Source: Gammaproteobacteria bacterium (GTDB lineage: Bacteria; Pseudomonadota; Gammaproteobacteria; Chromatiales; Chromatiaceae). From it: a stretch of DNA of 64,000 nucleotides. Below, piece after piece: positions 30,399 to 39,785 of this stretch. The number at the start of each line of letters is the position of its first letter. Position 1 is the first letter of the stretch. A model generated the notes under the pieces. The model had not been told where the DNA came from. It did not search any database and saw only the letters and a list, made by a program, of their open reading frames with translations. The position numbers and the translations under genes were made by a program. The stretch spans positions 62,001 through 126,000 of the forward strand of contig JAGRGY010000002.1 in NCBI GenBank assembly GCA_020445255.1. The letters are read 5' to 3'.

Positions 30399-32504
30399 TC
30401 AGTATGCGGTCGAATAGGCCCGGCGCAGCAGTTCACCGGCGTCGCCGGGTGAAACCGGGCGCGAGAACCAGTAACCCTGCGCCTCCGGACAGCGCAGCGA
30501 TACCAGTGCCTCCAACTGCTCCTGCGACTCGACGCCCTCCGCCACGACATTGATGTTGAGCATCTCGCCGAGGCCCACGATGGTACGAATGATCGCGGCG
30601 CTCTGTTTTTCAATGTCGAGGCTTTGCACGAATGAACGGTCGATCTTCACCGTGTCGTAGGCGCAGCGCTGCAGATACGACAACGACGAGTAGCCAGTGC
30701 CGAAATCGTCCATGTGGATCTTTACGCCGAAACGTTGAAGTTCGGCCAACGTGGCCTGAGTGGCGTCCTCGTGGTCCATACAGTCGCGCTCCGTGAGCTC
30801 AAGCGACAGGTCCTGCGCACGCATGCCGGTGTCGAGAACGATGTTCTTCAGCCGCTGCGCCGCGTGTTCGGCGCGGAACATGCCGGCGGAGACATTGACG
30901 CACATCCGCAGCGGCGGCTCGCCGACCAGGCCATTGCGCCAGTCGCGCGCCTGCTTGCACGCCTGCTCCAGCACCCACCAACTGAGCGAGGCAAGCATTC
31001 CGGTGTCTTCGACCACCGAGAGGAAACTTTCCGGGGCGAGCAGACCTTTGTCTGGATGGAGCCAGCGCAGCAGCGCCTCGAACGCGACGATGCGCTGATC
31101 GCTCACCGTTACGATCGGCTGGTAGTAGACGACGAACTCGCCACGCGCGACCGCGCGCCGCAGGTCGGTCTCCATATTCAGGCGCGAGATCGCAGCCTGG
31201 TGCATCGTAGTATCGAAGATCACCGTATTCTCGGTCTCGGACCGCTTGGCGCGGTACATCGCCAGGTCCGCGTCGCGCAACAGCTCATCGGGCGAATCGT
31301 AATCGCGGGTCGCGACCGCGACGCCTATGCTGGCGCTGGTGTACATCCCCCGCCCAGCAATCGAGAACTCCTGGTGGAACAGGTTGTGAATGCGCTCCGC
31401 GACCTGTGCCGTATCCGATTCGTCTTCGATATCGCTGACCAGAACGGCAAATTCATCCCCGCCCATGCGCGCAATGGTGTCGCCAGGCCGTATCACGCTC
31501 ATCAGGCGGCGCGCCGTTGATACCAACAGACTGTCGCCGGCCGAGTGGCCCAGGCTGTCGTTGACGAACTTGAAGCGGTCCAGGTCGAAGTAGAGCACTG
31601 CGAAGCGCAGTGCATTGTCGCGCTTGAACCGCCGTAGTGCCTGATGCAGACGATCGATGAACAGCACACGGTTTGGCAACCCGGTCAACGGATCATGCAG
31701 GGCGCGATGAATCAGCTGATGCTCAGTCTCCTTGCGTTTGGTGATGCTGCTGATCGAACCCGCCATGCGCATCGGTTCGCCCTGCACGTCGAGCAACACC
31801 ACGCCGCGCGCGTATACCCAGATGTATTCGCCATTTTCGTGCCGCAGGCGGTGCTCGTGCTCGAAGTGTTGGCGGTCACTGTCAGGGTCGGCGCGCAACA
31901 AACGTCGCAGCTCACCGATATCGTCGGGATGCACGCGCTCCCACCAGTCCTGGAGGCTTTCGACGCGGGCGTCGGCCGGCAGACCGACCAGGTCGTTCCA
32001 GCGCGGCGAAAAGTACGCCCTGCCACTGGATGCGTCCCAGTCCCAGATGCAGTCGTTGGCGCCCGCCACCGCCAGCGCATAACGCTCCTTGACCTTGCGC
32101 AGCGCCTGTTCCGCCCGCTGTCTTTCGATCGCGTAGAGGATCGCACGGTGCAGCAGCGCCGCATTCACCTCGCGTTTGATCAGGTAATCCTGGGCCCCTC
32201 CGCGAACCGCACTTGCCGCGGTGCTCTCTTCGTTGCAGTTGGTCAGGATGATTACCGGGACACCTGGTGCTGCACCGGACACGTGGTGGAAACCCTCGAG
32301 CCCCTGCGTGTCGGGAAGGTGGAGGTCCAGCAGGATGACACTTGGCCGCTTGCCGCTGGAAAGCTCGCTCAGCGCCGCACTGACGCTGCGCACATGGCGA
32401 ATCCCGTAGCTGTGGGTGTATTTCTTGGCCAGATAGAGTCGAACGATTTCCGCTTCCTGGGGGTTGTCTTCAACCAGAAGGACATCGATGGCTTCGTCAT
32501 TCAT
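30399..32504 (-). CDS. response regulator with PAS, GGDEF and EAL domains
   Basis: 701 residues, soluble. A receiver domain (about 1-125) opens VLLVEDNPQEAEIVRLYL and carries the phospho-acceptor in VILLDLHLPD. A PAS/PAC domain (about 145-265) has the WDWDASSG and DITKR-type ends. GGDEF (IARMGGDEF, near 348) is intact with an RPGD inhibitory site. EAL (FEALLRWLHP, near 476) keeps its ELTERD and DDFGTGYSS motifs. It is 24 bases downstream of the histidine kinase gene on the same transcript. Inferred role: phosphorylation by the kinase sets cyclic-di-GMP synthesis against breakdown. Confidence 0.93.
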   Translation of the reverse strand: MNDEAIDVLLVEDNPQEAEIVRLYLAKKYTHSYGIRHVRSVSAALSELSSGKRPSVILLDLHLPDTQGLEGFHHVSGAAPGVPVIILTNCNEESTAASAVRGGAQDYLIKREVNAALLHRAILYAIERQRAEQALRKVKERYALAVAGANDCIWDWDASSGRAYFSPRWNDLVGLPADARVESLQDWWERVHPDDIGELRRLLRADPDSDRQHFEHEHRLRHENGEYIWVYARGVVLLDVQGEPMRMAGSISSITKRKETEHQLIHRALHDPLTGLPNRVLFIDRLHQALRRFKRDNALRFAVLYFDLDRFKFVNDSLGHSAGDSLLVSTARRLMSVIRPGDTIARMGGDEFAVLVSDIEDESDTAQVAERIHNLFHQEFSIAGRGMYTSASIGVAVATRDYDSPDELLRDADLAMYRAKRSETENTVIFDTTMHQAAISRLNMETDLRRAVARGEFVVYYQPIVTVSDQRIVAFEALLRWLHPDKGLLAPESFLSVVEDTGMLASLSWWVLEQACKQARDWRNGLVGEPPLRMCVNVSAGMFRAEHAAQRLKNIVLDTGMRAQDLSLELTERDCMDHEDATQATLAELQRFGVKIHMDDFGTGYSSLSYLQRCAYDTVKIDRSFVQSLDIEKQSAAIIRTIVGLGEMLNINVVAEGVESQEQLEALVSLRCPEAQGYWFSRPVSPGDAGELLRRAYSTAY

Positions 32505-32528
32505 TTGGAGGTTTGGATTGACCGAGGG

Positions 32529-33680
32529 CTATTCACCTGCCGGGTGGTCCGTCGCGTCTTCGGCCTGCGGAATCGAGAAGATGAACACGCTGCCGCTGCC
32601 GAGAGAGGATCGCACCCAGATCTTGCCGCCATGGTTCGTGATAATACGCTTGCAGATGGCAAGCCCCATCCCCGTGCCTGGGTGTTCGTCCGCTCCACCG
32701 GCGCGTTCGAACATGCCAAAAATCCGTTTGGTGTCCTCTTCCGCGATGCCGATGCCGTTGTCCTTTATCCCGATGCGCCACTCGTTGCGCACCCTCTGCG
32801 CCCTGACCGTCACCTGCAGTGGACGTTCGCTGCGGAACTTGATCGCGTTGCCGATCAGATTCTGGAACACGCGCATGAACTGCCTGCGGTCGACCAGCAG
32901 CGTGGGCAGCGAGTGCTGCTGCGACACGGTACCGCCAATCTCGTCCAATGTCAGCCGGTATAGCGAAACCACCTCGTTGAACAGGGCATTGAGATCAACC
33001 GGGGCCAGCTCGGGCCGCGCATTCTGCAGCCGAGAATAGTCCAGCAACTCGTCGAGCATCTCCTGGGTGCGGTTCAGGTTGAACTGCAGATGGCCCAGCA
33101 CCTTCGCGCCCGATTCGCCGAGCGCACCATCGAAGTCCTCATTGAGCATCGCGGCGTAGCGACGCGCCAGCTGCAGTGGGTCCTGCAGGTCGTGCGAAAC
33201 GGCATAGATGAGCTTTTCGCGCTCCTCGCGCACCTGTTCGTCCGGATCCGCCTCCTCCGCCGCCTGCTCGCGTTGCAGGCTGAAACTGCGCTGCTGTGCA
33301 GAAAGGGTCGACACCAGGCGCGCAAGCGCCAGCAGCCCCGCACTGTTGCGCGGGTATATCGCAGCCACGTCCTCGCCGAGCAGGCGTTCGCACTGTTCCG
33401 CGGAGTGATCGCCCGAGACGAGCAGGATCACCAGCGCCAACGGACGAAGCTTTCCGCACGCGGCCGCTACCTCCTGCCACGTCGTCCACTTCGGGCGGTC
33501 GTCGATGACGATGACGCCATACTGCTCCTCCGAGTACAGGGCCTCGAAAAACTGCTGTGCGTCGCACGCCGTCGAAAGGTTCGCAGCATCATCACTGCCG
33601 GTGCGCGCCAGCAGCGTATGCAGCACTGTTTCATCGGCCATAGAGGCACTAACGAATAGGAGATGATTCTCGTTGTTCAC
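32529..33680 (-). CDS. histidine kinase with degenerate receiver-like N terminus
   Basis: 383 residues, no TM span. The first ~130 residues have the alternating strand/helix pattern of a receiver (VIVIDDRPKW, then VILLVSGDHS) but without the normal acid pocket. A linker of charged helix follows. The kinase core has the H-box AVSHDLQDPL (His near 163), N-box FQNLIGNAIKF, G1 KDNGIGIAEED and G2 GTGMGLAICKR. The H-box type and the adjacent receiver protein resemble cyanobacterial phytochrome-like kinase/Rcp1 pairs, but there is no GAF/PHY photosensory domain. It heads the operon with the REC-PAS-GGDEF-EAL gene. Confidence 0.9.
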   Translation of the reverse strand: MNNENHLLFVSASMADETVLHTLLARTGSDDAANLSTACDAQQFFEALYSEEQYGVIVIDDRPKWTTWQEVAAACGKLRPLALVILLVSGDHSAEQCERLLGEDVAAIYPRNSAGLLALARLVSTLSAQQRSFSLQREQAAEEADPDEQVREEREKLIYAVSHDLQDPLQLARRYAAMLNEDFDGALGESGAKVLGHLQFNLNRTQEMLDELLDYSRLQNARPELAPVDLNALFNEVVSLYRLTLDEIGGTVSQQHSLPTLLVDRRQFMRVFQNLIGNAIKFRSERPLQVTVRAQRVRNEWRIGIKDNGIGIAEEDTKRIFGMFERAGGADEHPGTGMGLAICKRIITNHGGKIWVRSSLGSGSVFIFSIPQAEDATDHPAGE

Positions 33681-34100
33681 TCGTTGTTGTTTTCGGCACT
33701 TATCGTTATCGTTCGCGGGTTGCGGCGAATCCGTCGCAACGATCCGTGAGCCGGGTACATTCTTTTTTTGTCACGTCGTCGGCTCGCGATGCGCGAGCAT
33801 CCGAAAGCCGATGCATCGTTTCCAGGATCATATCCTGGCACAGGTCCTTTTCCCAATGAAAACAGGATCATTGTCGCGAAAATTTCGTGTTGGGCAATGT
33901 CGGATTTTCAGCACCGCAGATTCCTTGACGCTGCACCCGCCGTGCGCACGGAATGCACTTCTTAAGCCCGCCCGAAACGGCCAAACCTGGCATTCGGTGC
34001 AGACCGGCTCACCACCAGTGCCGCAGCGGACGGTACACGGGGACGACGGATCCGGTGCGACGCTGCCCGGCACCGCGAACCGGGCGCGAACCCAGCACCG
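33681..34100. other. 420-base divergent gap
   Basis: Between the kinase gene (minus) and a small membrane-protein gene (plus), so it should contain both promoters. It is noticeably more AT-rich than its surroundings around 33690-33930. No gene is supported. A TTAAGCCC, 10 bases, GCCAAACC element at 33962-33987 loosely resembles the sigma-28-like elements elsewhere but is weak. Confidence 0.45.
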
Positions 34101-34469
34101 ATGAGCCTCGGCGACCCTTTCGGCCGCGTGGCACGGCGGAGGACCGCCGCATATACGCAGCTGCGCGAGGAATTGCAGCGGCAGGGGATCCGGAGCGGCG
34201 CGGATATCGAGCGCGTCGTGGCGCGAATGAATCGCACCACGTTGCGCCTGATGCTCCTGCTGCTGGTCGCTGCGGCAACAATGATTGCACTCTGGCCGCA
34301 ATGGCGACCCGCGTTGGTGCTGTTCGCGGTGCTGTTCGCGTTCTGGATAGGCAGCAGCTATCTGCAGACACGCAACCAGTTGCGGCGATTTGGAGAAGAA
34401 ATGTCATCAACTGGCGCGCGCACTGACCCGGATCAGGCGCCGTCGACGATACGGGATCCCGATCGGTGA
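34101..34469 (+). CDS. small two-span inner membrane protein, function unknown
   Basis: 122 residues. A charged N-terminal ~45 residues (RRRTAAYTQLREELQRQGI) precede two transmembrane helices (about 49-67 and 70-88, with LMLLLLVAAATMIALW and LVLFAVLFAFWIGSSYL). The C-terminal tail is hydrophilic. No motif identifies it. It stands alone, 255 bases before apbE on the same strand. Confidence 0.65.
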   Translation: MSLGDPFGRVARRRTAAYTQLREELQRQGIRSGADIERVVARMNRTTLRLMLLLLVAAATMIALWPQWRPALVLFAVLFAFWIGSSYLQTRNQLRRFGEEMSSTGARTDPDQAPSTIRDPDR

Positions 34470-34723
34470 GCCGCCTGCCACGGACCGTCGCGACGTGGCA
34501 TCGCGCCGGCGTTCTTTTCGCATCGACCCGCTGTCAATGGTCCTTTCCCTATCGGACGCCACTGCAACGATGCCATTCGTTCAGAAACCGGTCGCCGCGT
34601 GAAACCCGGCGCGTGTGCGTGGCGTCGACCCTCCCCCAACCGGGCTCGCCGGAGGCAATCCCGGCGCACGCATCGCGCGGGCACGTGCGCGCACCACGCG
34701 CCCGGTTGCGCAGCGCGCCGACG

Positions 34724-35809
34724 ATGGGTTGCGCATGCCGGCGCCATGGCTCTCTGCCGCCGTTACTGCGCGCCTGGCTGACCGCCATCGTCCTGGCGTT
34801 CGCCACGCCGTGGCTCGGCGGCTGTGAGCAGCCCGCCCCCGCAATCGCCGAACTGCAGGGCACGACCATGGGCACGACGTACTCGGTGAAGGTCTACCCG
34901 ACGCCGGCTCCCGATGTACTCGACCGCCTGCAGCGGCGCATCGAGGAGACCCTCACCCGCGTAAACGCCGAGATGTCGACCTACCTGTCGGACTCCGACC
35001 TGACACGGTTCAACCGCAACCCGTCGACCGACTGGCAGCCGGTCCCCGCCGCACTGGCCGCACTGGTCGCGCAGGCAGGCGCGATCAGCCGCGCGACCGA
35101 TGGCATGTACGACGTCACCATCGGGCCGCTGGTCGAGCTGTGGGGATTCGGCAGTCGCGGTCGCCGCGACACCCCGCCGACCGACGCCGAGATCGCAGCG
35201 CTGCTCGAACGCGTTGGCTACCAGCGCGTCGAAGCGCGTCTATCGCCGCCCGCGCTGCGCAAACGGGTGGGAGGCGTCGCGATCGACCTGTCGTCGATCG
35301 CCAAAGGCTGGGGGGTGGACGAGCTGACCCGCGTACTCGACGCCGAGGGCATCGCCAGCTACCTGGTCGAGATCGGGGGCGAGTTGCGCGCGCGCGGCGA
35401 CAAGGGCGGGCAGGCGCCCTGGCGGGTTGCGATCGAGCGCCCGTTGGCGGGAGCGCGTGCAGTCCAGCACCTGCTCGCACTCCACGATGAATCGATCGCC
35501 ACGTCCGGAGACTACCGCAACTTCTTCGAGGCCGGAGGGCAACGCTACGCACACACGATCGACCCGCACAGCGGGCACCCGGTGCGGCACCGGCTGGCGT
35601 CGGTCAGCGTAATCGCCGCAGACTGCGCGACCGCAGACGCCTGGGCCACGGCCCTGATGGCACTCGGCGACAGGCGCGGCCCGGAGGTGGCACGACATCT
35701 CCACCTGGATGCCCTTTTCGTCGTGCGCGACGATGATGGATTGCGCGAGATGGCGAGCGACGTCTGGCGCGCAAAACGCGGCGACAGGGCTCCCACTTCT
35801 GAACAGTGA
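34724..35809 (+). CDS. apbE: FAD:protein FMN transferase (ApbE), lipoprotein
   Basis: 361 residues. The N terminus is a lipoprotein signal: hydrophobic WLTAIVLAFATPWLGGC with lipobox LGGC. The ApbE domain follows: GTTMGTTYSVKVY, TYLSDSDLTRFNR, VGGVAIDLSSIAKGWGVDEL and the metal/FAD loop SVIAADCATADAWATALMALG. ApbE hydrolyses FAD and attaches FMN by a phosphoester bond to Thr/Ser of proteins such as NqrB/C, RnfD/G or NosR on the outer face of the inner membrane. None of those targets is adjacent. ATG 34724 is chosen because it starts a normal lipoprotein signal; the open frame back to 34466 is low-complexity. Confidence 0.92.
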   Translation: MGCACRRHGSLPPLLRAWLTAIVLAFATPWLGGCEQPAPAIAELQGTTMGTTYSVKVYPTPAPDVLDRLQRRIEETLTRVNAEMSTYLSDSDLTRFNRNPSTDWQPVPAALAALVAQAGAISRATDGMYDVTIGPLVELWGFGSRGRRDTPPTDAEIAALLERVGYQRVEARLSPPALRKRVGGVAIDLSSIAKGWGVDELTRVLDAEGIASYLVEIGGELRARGDKGGQAPWRVAIERPLAGARAVQHLLALHDESIATSGDYRNFFEAGGQRYAHTIDPHSGHPVRHRLASVSVIAADCATADAWATALMALGDRRGPEVARHLHLDALFVVRDDDGLREMASDVWRAKRGDRAPTSEQ

Positions 35810-35951
35810 ATCCCGTATCGCGTCCGGCTTTCGATGGCTGGCATCCCGGCGCAAAACACCTTAGGCTCACGGCCGGTGTCGAACCCGGCGACAGCGTCCG
35901 TTCGGCACCGCGTTCAGGCACACAAGGCTCTCGCTGGCAGGAGTTTCCGAG

Positions 35952-37535
35952 ATGCTCGATACCGCGACTGGATCCGGTGCCCGCCGTTCACACCCGGGCC
36001 GGGAAATCGGCAGCGGCGACGAGGCGTCGGGGAAAGGCGCCCCGATCGCGAAGATCCGCTTTCCCACGTACGAGTTCCTGGCACTGTTCCTGCCGATCGC
36101 ACTGCTGATCCTGGTCGTCGGATTTTCGTTCGCATGGCTGCGCACCGAGGCACGCGTCGAGCAACTGCTCGACGCCGATGCCTCGCGGCTGCAGCTGATC
36201 AGCGGTTTCATCGGTGCCGAGGTTTCCGGCTCCCTGCACCACCTGCACTACCTCGCCGACAATTCGGTACTGCGCAACACGATCGAGCGTGGCGATGCAC
36301 AATCGCTGCGGAACCTGGAAAAGGTTTTCGAGAACGTCGTCGAGCTCAATCCGAACTATCGTCAGGTCCGCTGGATCGACGAACGGGGTATGGAACGCGT
36401 GCGCGTCGACAGCGACGGGGTCGACGTGCACCGGGTGGCCGATGAAGACCTCCAGGACAAGAGCGATCGCTATTACTTCAGCGAGGCCAGCGCCCTGCTG
36501 CCCGGCGAACTCTACGCGTCTCCGATCGACCTCAATGTCGAACAGGGGCAGCCGGAGTGGCCGGCGCGCGCTATGCTGCGCATCGCCACGCCGGTTGTCG
36601 ACAGCCGGCGCAATTCACGCGGCATCCTGATCATCAACATTGGCATGCAGCACCTGTTCGATGTGCTTCACTGGCGCGGCCCGACGACCGAACGCGGTGA
36701 ATTCCTGCTGCTCAACCAGTTTGGCGTGCAGCTCAACCCGGTCGCGGCCGGCAACAGTTCCGCGGACCAGGGCCCGGGCGTGCCGTTTGGTGACAGCCAC
36801 CCGCGACTTTGGGAAAACGTTTCGAACCGCGACCACGGTAGTTTCGAGGCCTGGGACGGACTGTGGACCTGGAGCCGCCTGTCTCCACTCGCCTCGCTCC
36901 GGCAATCCTACGGGGACGCTGCCAATGCGGCGGAGCGGATCGTCGTCAACCATTTCACGGTCGTGCTGCTGGCACATCGCCCGGTGGAGGTGCTGATCGA
37001 GATGCGGCGCGACGTGCGTATGCTGGTCTCGCTCGGCGTCATCCTCGGCATCGCGGTCTACGGGATTGCTCTGTTCCTGTATCTGAGCGGACACGTGCGC
37101 CTGCGGTATGCCGAGCTGAGCGCTGCCCACGCGGTGTCGCGCGCCGCCCATCTGGCGAAAACGAAAGAACTGGAACAACGCTTTCACCGCCTGGTCGAGG
37201 CCAGCAGCATCGGCCAGCTGCTGATCGATGCGGACGGCCAGATCGAGATCGCGAATCCGGCAGCCGAACGGATGCTGGGCTACGAGCCAGGCGACCTGAA
37301 CGGTGAGAGTGTCGATCGCCTGGTGCCGCGAGCGCTGCGCGATCGCCATGCCGGCCTGCGTCGCCAATTCCTCAAGGCGCCGGTGGCGCGTCGCATGGGC
37401 GAGGGCCGGGAGCTGGCGGCGACACGCAAGGATGGTTCGACCATCGCCGTCGAGATCGGATTGAATCCGTACAGCGACGCCGGGCGTCAGCTGGTGCTTG
37501 TCAGCATCATAGACCGCTCGCAGTCTGCATCCTGA
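35952..37535 (+). CDS. membrane sensor with extracytoplasmic Cache-like domain and PAS domain but no output domain
   Basis: 527 residues. TM1 (about 42-63) and TM2 (about 355-377) bracket a ~290-residue extracytoplasmic region. It has the double-Cache pattern (WIDERGMERVRVDSDG, then DRYYFSEASALLPGELYASP) seen in LuxQ-like and cyclic-di-GMP sensors. A short coiled linker leads to one PAS domain (about 410-525; FHRLVEASSIGQLLIDADGQ). The chain ends there with VLVSIIDRSQSAS. There is no HAMP, kinase, GGDEF, EAL or chemoreceptor domain. No frameshifted output domain is visible before dusA, 87 bases on. It may signal through a partner, or it may be a C-terminally truncated sensor. Confidence 0.85.
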   Translation: MLDTATGSGARRSHPGREIGSGDEASGKGAPIAKIRFPTYEFLALFLPIALLILVVGFSFAWLRTEARVEQLLDADASRLQLISGFIGAEVSGSLHHLHYLADNSVLRNTIERGDAQSLRNLEKVFENVVELNPNYRQVRWIDERGMERVRVDSDGVDVHRVADEDLQDKSDRYYFSEASALLPGELYASPIDLNVEQGQPEWPARAMLRIATPVVDSRRNSRGILIINIGMQHLFDVLHWRGPTTERGEFLLLNQFGVQLNPVAAGNSSADQGPGVPFGDSHPRLWENVSNRDHGSFEAWDGLWTWSRLSPLASLRQSYGDAANAAERIVVNHFTVVLLAHRPVEVLIEMRRDVRMLVSLGVILGIAVYGIALFLYLSGHVRLRYAELSAAHAVSRAAHLAKTKELEQRFHRLVEASSIGQLLIDADGQIEIANPAAERMLGYEPGDLNGESVDRLVPRALRDRHAGLRRQFLKAPVARRMGEGRELAATRKDGSTIAVEIGLNPYSDAGRQLVLVSIIDRSQSAS

Positions 37536-37622
37536 ATACGCGCGCCGAATGGTCGCATCTACGCCGTCACGCACGATCCCGTTCGACCTCAGTGCAGCGC
37601 GTGGGCGGGATGAGATCGCGCC

Positions 37623-38624
37623 GTGAATCCCGGCCCCGCCGAACCGCCCGATCGCCGCCTGTCGGTCGCGCCCATGCTCGACTGGACCGATCGCTACTGC
37701 CGTTATTTTCTGCGCCAGATCACGCGCCGCACACTGCTATACACCGAGATGATCACGACGGGCGCGCTGTTGCACGGCGAACCGTCGCGGTTCCTCGACT
37801 ACGATGCCGAGGAACACCCGCTGGCCCTGCAACTCGGCGGCAGCGACCCCGGCGAGCTCGCACACTGCGCGAGACTGGCCGAGGCCTGGGGTTACGACGA
37901 GGTGAACCTGAACGTTGGCTGCCCGTCCGACCGCGTGCAGTCCGGTCGCTTTGGTGCCTGCCTGATGGCCGAACCACAACTCGTCGCCGACTGCGTCACC
38001 GCGATGCGTGACGCGGTCGCCATACCGGTCACTGTCAAGCATCGCATCGGCATCGACGATCGTGACAGCTACGCTGCCCTTCAGGAATTCGTCGCCCTCG
38101 TCTCCGCCGCTGGCTGCACGGTGTTCATCGTGCATGCGCGCAAGGCCTGGCTGCACGGCCTGAGCCCGAAACAAAACCGCGAGATCCCGCCCTTGCGACA
38201 CGATGTCGTGCACGCCCTGAAACAGGACTTTGCCGATCTGACGTTTGTCACCAACGGTGGATTCAAGACCCTGGCCCAGGCCGAGCACGAGCTGCAGCGG
38301 GTCGACGGCGTCATGATCGGTCGCGAGGCCTACCAGAATCCGTGGATCCTCGCCGACGCAGACTGCCGCATCTATGGCGAGCGCGGCGCACAACGCAAAC
38401 CGGCCGACGTGGTCCGGCGGATGCTGCCGTTCGTCGATCGCGTGCACCGCGCCGGCATCCCGGTGCACCGGGTGACCCGCCACATGCTCGGCCTGTTCCA
38501 GGGTCGTCCGGGGGCACGGGCATGGCGCCGGTACCTGTCCGAACACGCACACGTCAGTGGCGCCGGCAGCGAGCTGCTGGAACGCGCACTGCAACAACTG
38601 CCACGCCTGGCGACGCGAGAGTAA
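37623..38624 (+). CDS. dusA: tRNA-dihydrouridine(20/20a) synthase
   Basis: 333 residues. FMN-dependent Dus family: SVAPMLDWTDRYCRYFLRQ at the N terminus, NVGCPSDRVQSGRFGACLM with the catalytic cysteine (Cys113), and VKHRIGIDD. The opening APMLDWTDRHYR-type sequence and the C-terminal helical domain (RHMLGLFQGRPGARAWRRYL) mark it as DusA rather than DusB or DusC. It reduces U20/U20a in tRNA D-loops. GTG start at 37623; no close ATG alternative. It is followed 50 bases later by the pentapeptide gene. Confidence 0.93.
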   Translation: MNPGPAEPPDRRLSVAPMLDWTDRYCRYFLRQITRRTLLYTEMITTGALLHGEPSRFLDYDAEEHPLALQLGGSDPGELAHCARLAEAWGYDEVNLNVGCPSDRVQSGRFGACLMAEPQLVADCVTAMRDAVAIPVTVKHRIGIDDRDSYAALQEFVALVSAAGCTVFIVHARKAWLHGLSPKQNREIPPLRHDVVHALKQDFADLTFVTNGGFKTLAQAEHELQRVDGVMIGREAYQNPWILADADCRIYGERGAQRKPADVVRRMLPFVDRVHRAGIPVHRVTRHMLGLFQGRPGARAWRRYLSEHAHVSGAGSELLERALQQLPRLATRE

Positions 38625-38674
38625 GCCGCTGTTTTGTGGTCTAATCCGGACGGGATTCGCGTCACACCGGGGGT

Positions 38675-39772
38675 ATGGAAATGGTTCGGCAAGCCGCGCG
38701 ACCGGCCCTGGTGATGGGCGCTTTGATACTGGCCTCACTGGCCGCCGATGCAGCCGACCCGGCGCACCTGCGGCGACTGACCGAGTCCGGCCAATGCCCT
38801 GCATGCGACCTCAGCGGCGCCGACCTGTCGTCGATGCGCCTGATGAGCGCAAACCTCAGCGGCGCCAACCTGCGTGGCGCCAACCTGCGCAAGGCCATCC
38901 TGTTCCGTGCCGACCTGACCGGGGCCGACCTGCGCGACGCCAATCTCGAGAAGGCCAGCCTCGGGCGCGTCATCCTGAACGGGGCAAACATGGCCGCCCT
39001 CGACCTCGCGGGCGCGCGGCTGGCGCACGCAGAGTTGCGCGACGCGCAGTTGCAGGACGCGCGGCTGCCGGATGCGATGCTCGAACACGCCGACCTCGGC
39101 GGCGCCAATCTGGCCGGCGCCAACCTTGCCAACAGCTCGCTGCGCTTCGCCCGACTCGACAGCACCAACATGGAACGCACCGATCTGCGCGGCGCCGACC
39201 TGCGCGAGCTCGATCTGCGACGCGTCGCCAGTCTGCGCAACAGTGACATGTCGCGCAGCCGGTTCCGCAACAGCCTGCTTGACGGCCTCGACCTGAGCGG
39301 CAGTCGCCTCGAGGACGCCGAGCTGCACGCGAGCAGCCTGGCCGGCGCACGTCTCGACAGCGTGTCGATGAAGAGCATTGTGATGCGCAAACCCGATCTC
39401 AACCAGGCCTCGTTGGCCGGTGCGGATCTGGAACGCGCCAGCATCAGCGGCGCCAAACTGACCGGGGCCAAATTGACCGGGGTGAAGGCCGACAACGCGA
39501 TACTCCAGGGCAACCTGATCGGCTGTGACCTCAGCGGCGGGACATTCAAGGGTGCCGACCTCTCCGGCACCAACCTCAAGGACGCCGTACTGCGTGACGC
39601 CAACCTCAGCCAGGCGAATCTATCGACGAGCAATCTGTACGCCGCCGACCTGAGCGGCGCAGTGCTGGTGCGCGCGAACCTGCGCGGCGCCAATCTGCGC
39701 GAAGCCCACCTGGACGGTGCAGATTTGACCGGTGCCGTGCTCGACGGCACGCTGGGCGCACCGTCGAACTAA
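38675..39772 (+). CDS. exported pentapeptide-repeat protein
   Basis: 365 residues with a signal peptide (ALVMGALILASLAADAADP). From about residue 48 nearly the whole chain is A(D/N)LxX pentapeptides, for example LSGANLRGANLRKAILFRADL split over the helix, forming a right-handed quadrilateral beta-helix of roughly 60 repeats. A short CPACDLSGADL motif with two cysteines opens the repeat region, a pattern common in exported members. The function of such exported helices is unknown; DNA-mimic roles proposed for cytoplasmic Qnr-type proteins are unlikely with a signal peptide. It lies between dusA and the convergent TRAP operon. Confidence 0.88.
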   Translation: MEMVRQAARPALVMGALILASLAADAADPAHLRRLTESGQCPACDLSGADLSSMRLMSANLSGANLRGANLRKAILFRADLTGADLRDANLEKASLGRVILNGANMAALDLAGARLAHAELRDAQLQDARLPDAMLEHADLGGANLAGANLANSSLRFARLDSTNMERTDLRGADLRELDLRRVASLRNSDMSRSRFRNSLLDGLDLSGSRLEDAELHASSLAGARLDSVSMKSIVMRKPDLNQASLAGADLERASISGAKLTGAKLTGVKADNAILQGNLIGCDLSGGTFKGADLSGTNLKDAVLRDANLSQANLSTSNLYAADLSGAVLVRANLRGANLREAHLDGADLTGAVLDGTLGAPSN

Positions 39773-39785
39773 CCCACGAATCCGG

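Noticed and set aside
34466..34723. N-terminal extension of ApbE
   Set aside because: Low-complexity sequence placed before an obvious lipoprotein signal peptide.
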